Below the pieces are notes generated by a model that saw only the letters and a program-made list of their open reading frames with translations, had not been told where the DNA came from and ran no database searches. The translations under genes and the position numbers were made by a program. Shown one piece after another: positions 4,516 to 7,010 of a stretch of DNA of 7,010 nucleotides. The stretch is from Desulfobia sp. (lineage in GTDB: Bacteria; Desulfobacterota; Desulfobulbia; Desulfobulbales; SURF-16), in the NCBI GenBank assembly GCA_030608985.1, contig JAUWDC010000058.1, positions 1 to 7,010 of the forward strand, given 5' to 3'. Each line of letters begins with the position of its first letter. Position 1 is the first letter of the stretch.

Positions 4516-6720
4516 ATGGTAGATGAACAGAAACCAACATCCGAAGTTGATGACTGGCTTGACGACGCGGAAGAATCAGATGATTTTTCCGGAGAGCTTG
4601 ACCAGGGTGACATCGATGATCTTCTTGGCTCAGGTCTTGATGAGCAGAAGGATAATACTGGAGACTCAGAAGATTCAGATGCTATTGAGGAACTTGATCA
4701 GGACAATATCGATGCCTTGCTTGGAGGCAGTCTTGATGAGACTCCGGGAGAAGGCACGGAAGATGATGATTCTGCAGAGTTGGATCAGGCTAATATTGAC
4801 GCCCTGCTTGGTGGAGCGGGTGAAGACACAGAGACGGAAACGGCTTCTGACGAATCTTTAGACCAGGACTCTGACGAACTTGATCAGGCTAATATCGATG
4901 CTCTTCTTGGAGGTGATGATTCTTCATTGAAAGAGGCAGGGCCTGAAGAGAGCATTGATGAAGACGACCAGACAAATATAGATGCCTTGTTGGAATCCGC
5001 AGAGACTGATGCTCCTGACGAAATGACTGTAGCGGCTGAAAAGGAATTGGACGAAAAAGATGGTGCTGAGTTGGATCAGACCAAGATAGATGCCGTGCCG
5101 GGGAGCGATGAAGAAGATGAAAAAACAGTCCAGCAGACAGAGACAGAAGAGGAAGCAGGTGAGGAAGATGCTGATCTTGATATTTTCCTTGGCGGTGGAG
5201 CTGGAGATGATGCCACTGAGACTGACGGCCTTGAAATAGAGCAGGACGAGATAGACCGTCTTTTTGCGGGGCTTGATGACGATGATGAAGATGACCTGTT
5301 TCCGGCTGAGGAAATTGATTTTGCCGAGATCATAGAAAGTGGGACCGAAGATGATTTTATGGATCTTGGCGCTGATGAAACAGTTGAAGGTCAAGCCGAA
5401 GATAAGTCTGCAGATGACAAAACCACAGCCGCTGGAGGCCAGGTAGAGGACCAGGTGGAGGGCGAGGAGGAGGAACATATTGTTGCCCAGTCCGGTCTTC
5501 CGTTTATCCCGGAGTCTTTGAGTAAAACGACTGTCGCCGCCATGGGCGCAACCCTCATACTCGTATTAGGTTTTTGTCTTTACTTTTTTATGCCTTCCGG
5601 AGAAGATCAGCCTGCCATTATTCCTTCTACGGTACCCCCTGAGGTTGCAGAACAGAAAGTAGACACAGAGCAACCCGTTAAACAGGCTGCTGTTTCAACA
5701 AATTTTATCCCGGTTGTGGGTGATATGGTTTATACCATGCCGCACACAGGTGGCGAAGTGCCTATAATTCTCAGTGGCGAAGATAAGGATGATACTGTTC
5801 TCACCTACTCAGTGATAAGCCAGCCACAGCATGGCCGGCTGTCTGGAAATGCCCCGGTCTTCACTTATCTTCCGGACAAAACCTTTCCCGGTGAGGATCG
5901 TTTTGAATACTCTGTAAGCGATGGAAAAGATACCAGTGGAATAGCAACTATCCTGATACGAGGACCAAATCTTGTCCAACAGGCATTGGCTTCTCCGGAG
6001 GAGGCAAAAGAGCCTAAGGTACTGCTGCCTGAAATGTCTCTTGTCGCGGCAAAAGATGTAACCATTTCTACAAAGAGTACATCCCCTGTCATAATTGATT
6101 TTGGAAAAATATGGCAGGATGCGAACAAGAGACCGTTACATTCAAAGACCTATCTTGACATAGACACATCAGGCTTGAAAGGAAAGCTGGTTCCATTAGT
6201 ATTTGGGAAATACAGGTATACTCCCGATCCTTTTTATGGCGGGACAGAGTACATTGGATACCGGTTTAAAAAGGGTGGAATCAGTTCTGGCGACCATCTC
6301 ATAACCTTGGATGTCACTCTTGGCAGTCCGCCACCGGAAATACGTCTGGCAAAACTAGAAGATGGGTATCTTGTAGGGCAGACTGTGCCTCTTGATGCGA
6401 CATCCAGCCGAGATGAAACAAGGAAATCTCTCGAGTTTGAGTGGAATCAGGTCGGGGGAGTACCTGTGCAGCTTGTTATGATGAACGAAGAAGGATCTAT
6501 GGTTTCTTTTGTTATGCCGTCTTTCTTTTACACAGAAGCGGACGCAGGCCCGAGTTTCATGCTGACAGCCCGGGATGAAACAGGAAAAACAGATACTCTG
6601 CATGTAAAAGTTTCTGTGGTGTCAAGGAGACAGGCGGCGTTATGGCGCGGTGAAAATGGCTTGATAGCGGATGATCCGCCAATGAGTGGCAGGATGCTGC
6701 CATGGCCCTATGCTGATTAA
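4516..6720 (+). CDS. Single-pass membrane scaffold: cytoplasmic FliM-like motif array plus periplasmic cadherin/PKD-like domains
   Basis: A 734-residue protein with no signal peptide. Residues 1-330 are strongly acidic and probably disordered. They carry repeated (E)LDQxNIDALLGG motifs at 27-38, 59-71, 88-100, 121-133, 149-160, 185-196 and 240-252, plus a worn copy near 218-228. One transmembrane helix covers about 338-359 (TVAAMGATLILVLGF and on), after a K337 that favours N-in topology. A Pro/Glu linker leads to a cadherin/Big_9-like domain (about 397-483: VPIILSGEDKDD, YSVISQPQHGRLSG, FEYSVSDG), a second similar domain (about 512-602: YRYTPDPFYGGTEYIGYRF) and a PKD-like domain (about 606-702: VPLDATSSRDE, LEFEWNQ, FMLTARDETG). 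The last residues are Pro and aromatic rich (LPWPYAD). The motif resembles the LSQAEIDALL CheY-binding peptide of FliM, so the cytoplasmic half may bind a receiver-domain or other partner many times; that is inference. AGGA upstream of the ATG supports the start. It is the last gene of the cluster. I do not know a named family with this whole architecture. Confidence 0.85.
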   Translation: MVDEQKPTSEVDDWLDDAEESDDFSGELDQGDIDDLLGSGLDEQKDNTGDSEDSDAIEELDQDNIDALLGGSLDETPGEGTEDDDSAELDQANIDALLGGAGEDTETETASDESLDQDSDELDQANIDALLGGDDSSLKEAGPEESIDEDDQTNIDALLESAETDAPDEMTVAAEKELDEKDGAELDQTKIDAVPGSDEEDEKTVQQTETEEEAGEEDADLDIFLGGGAGDDATETDGLEIEQDEIDRLFAGLDDDDEDDLFPAEEIDFAEIIESGTEDDFMDLGADETVEGQAEDKSADDKTTAAGGQVEDQVEGEEEEHIVAQSGLPFIPESLSKTTVAAMGATLILVLGFCLYFFMPSGEDQPAIIPSTVPPEVAEQKVDTEQPVKQAAVSTNFIPVVGDMVYTMPHTGGEVPIILSGEDKDDTVLTYSVISQPQHGRLSGNAPVFTYLPDKTFPGEDRFEYSVSDGKDTSGIATILIRGPNLVQQALASPEEAKEPKVLLPEMSLVAAKDVTISTKSTSPVIIDFGKIWQDANKRPLHSKTYLDIDTSGLKGKLVPLVFGKYRYTPDPFYGGTEYIGYRFKKGGISSGDHLITLDVTLGSPPPEIRLAKLEDGYLVGQTVPLDATSSRDETRKSLEFEWNQVGGVPVQLVMMNEEGSMVSFVMPSFFYTEADAGPSFMLTARDETGKTDTLHVKVSVVSRRQAALWRGENGLIADDPPMSGRMLPWPYAD
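4594..5271 (+). repeat. Array of FliM-like (E)LDQxNIDALLGG motifs
   Basis: Coding repeats within the scaffold gene, roughly every 28-36 residues: ELDQGDIDDLLG (4594-4629), ELDQDNIDALLGG (4690-4728), ELDQANIDALLGG (4777-4815 and 4876-4914), EDDQTNIDALLE (4960-4995), ELDQTKIDAVPG (5068-5103), a worn DADLDIFLGGG (5167-5199) and EIEQDEIDRLFAG (5233-5271). Between them lie acidic Glu/Asp/Thr/Ser linkers without conserved sequence. The invariant features are Q, then I-D two residues on, then two hydrophobic residues. The sixth and seventh copies have lost the final LL and look degenerate. Confidence 0.85.
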
Positions 6721-6724
6721 GTGT

Positions 6725-6835
6725 CTAAAGTTTGAAGTGCCTAAAATGCCTAAAGTTACGGTACCTCTCAATATCTCACAGGATCGCTTATTGTGATCGA
6801 ATAAAACCTTAAACTTCAGGCACTTTAAACTTTAG
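6725..6835. repeat. Inverted repeat with 18-base arms in the convergent gap
   Basis: The left arm CTAAAGTTTGAAGTGCCT (6725-6742) is complementary to the right arm AGGCACTTTAAACTTTAG (6818-6835). The one mismatch becomes a G-U pair in RNA. The 75-base loop holds a second small stem, TCACA (6776-6780) with TGTGA (6792-6796). The arms are built from smaller units: GTGCCTAA (6737-6744) and TGCCTAA (6747-6753) on the plus strand, and GTGCCTGA (6816-6823) and GTGCCTAA (6842-6849) on the minus strand. It lies between two convergent genes and could be a dispersed palindromic element. Confidence 0.7.
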
Positions 6836-6854
6836 CTCACGTTAGGCACTTTTT
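6735..6854. terminator. Possible bidirectional terminator for the scaffold gene and rpe
   Basis: In the plus-strand RNA, AAGTGCCTAA (6735-6744) can pair with TTAGGCACTT (6842-6851), and the paired segment runs straight into more T residues (6852-6854), a terminator-like arrangement. It competes with the neighbouring 18-base arm pairing. The long loop makes it unlike a classical intrinsic terminator. Position between two convergent stop codons (6720 and 6853) is the main support. Confidence 0.4.
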
Positions 6855-7010
6855 ACCATCTACTCTTCAGCGTCGAGATAGTTTTGGAATAGTCTTCTGC
6901 ACCGAAAACTGCAGAGCCGGCGACAAAAATATTTACGCCGGCTTCTGAAATTTCTGAAATTGTTGCCGGACTGACACCTCCATCAATTTCAATTCCCACC
7001 GTAAGGTTTT
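6853..7010 (-). CDS. rpe: Ribulose-phosphate 3-epimerase, C-terminal part
   Basis: The last 51 codons plus the TAA stop (6853-6855) of a minus-strand gene whose 5' part lies beyond the window end; the first full codon is at 7008-7006. The peptide begins NLTVGIEIDGGVSP and continues to AGVNIFVAGSAVFGAEDY. EIDGGV carries the catalytic, metal-binding Asp of ribulose-phosphate 3-epimerases. The GG of that motif and the GS of AGSAVFG are the phosphate-binding loops of this TIM barrel. The enzyme interconverts ribulose 5-phosphate and xylulose 5-phosphate in the cytoplasmic pentose phosphate pathway. It converges on the scaffold gene and is unlikely to share its function. Confidence 0.93.
   Translation of the reverse strand, partial: NLTVGIEIDGGVSPATISEISEAGVNIFVAGSAVFGAEDYSKTISTLKSRW

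Noticed and set aside
4523..4861. Plus-strand +1-shifted open frame inside the scaffold gene start
   Set aside because: It is fully inside the 734-codon frame, whose repeated motifs, membrane helix and domains establish the real frame.
4594..5271. Repeat array considered as a CRISPR or as a DNA-level tandem repeat
   Set aside because: Units are conserved as protein but differ at many synonymous bases, have unequal spacing and lie in a coding frame.
5076..5333. Second minus-strand open frame, serine-rich
   Set aside because: The Ser-run product is the expected reverse complement of acidic codons; no ribosome site or family support.
4924..5478. Long minus-strand open frame (184 codons) opposite the scaffold gene
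   Set aside because: It mirrors the GAT/GAA-rich acidic coding sequence; the product has no coherent domain and the plus-strand repeats are clearly under protein-level constraint.

Overview
The window looks like chromosomal DNA of a Gram-negative bacterium. Base composition is balanced to slightly AT-leaning by eye. It carries a heptose-nucleotide (LPS core) enzyme, three exported proteins of which two have FlgO-type domains, and a ribulose-phosphate epimerase end. My best guess is a Desulfobulbales-type member of the Desulfobacterota (former Deltaproteobacteria). That is a judgement from gene content and sequence flavour, not a search result. I see no transposase, integrase, tRNA, rRNA or CRISPR array.

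Layout: positions 1-140 hold no convincing gene, only degenerate CACGAAAT-like units and a small hairpin. At 141-1433 (+) lies an unusual fusion of an omega-amidase-like nitrilase domain with an RfaE domain II (HldE2) heptose-1-phosphate adenylyltransferase domain. A 35-bp convergent gap separates it from a cysteine-containing protein of unknown function at 1469-1957 (-). A 297-bp divergent intergenic region (1958-2254) follows.

The core of the window is a tight co-directional four-gene cluster on the + strand from 2255 to 6720: a FlgO-type exported protein, a second FlgO-type protein with a long disordered N-terminal spacer, a small exported protein of unknown family, and a 734-residue single-pass membrane protein. 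The last protein has an acidic N-terminal half carrying at least seven copies of an (E)LDQxNIDALLGG motif. This motif closely resembles the LSQAEIDALL CheY-binding peptide at the N-terminus of the flagellar switch protein FliM. After one transmembrane helix come three predicted periplasmic beta-sandwich domains (two cadherin/Big-like, one PKD-like). I infer an envelope-spanning assembly: outer-membrane or periplasmic FlgO-like parts, plus an inner-membrane scaffold that displays a multivalent peptide array to the cytoplasm. This is the most promising candidate here for an undescribed system.

The four-gene cluster converges on rpe, whose last 51 codons lie at 6853-7010 (-). The 132-bp gap holds an 18-bp-arm inverted repeat built from GTGCCTAAAGTTT-like units, which may end transcription from both sides.
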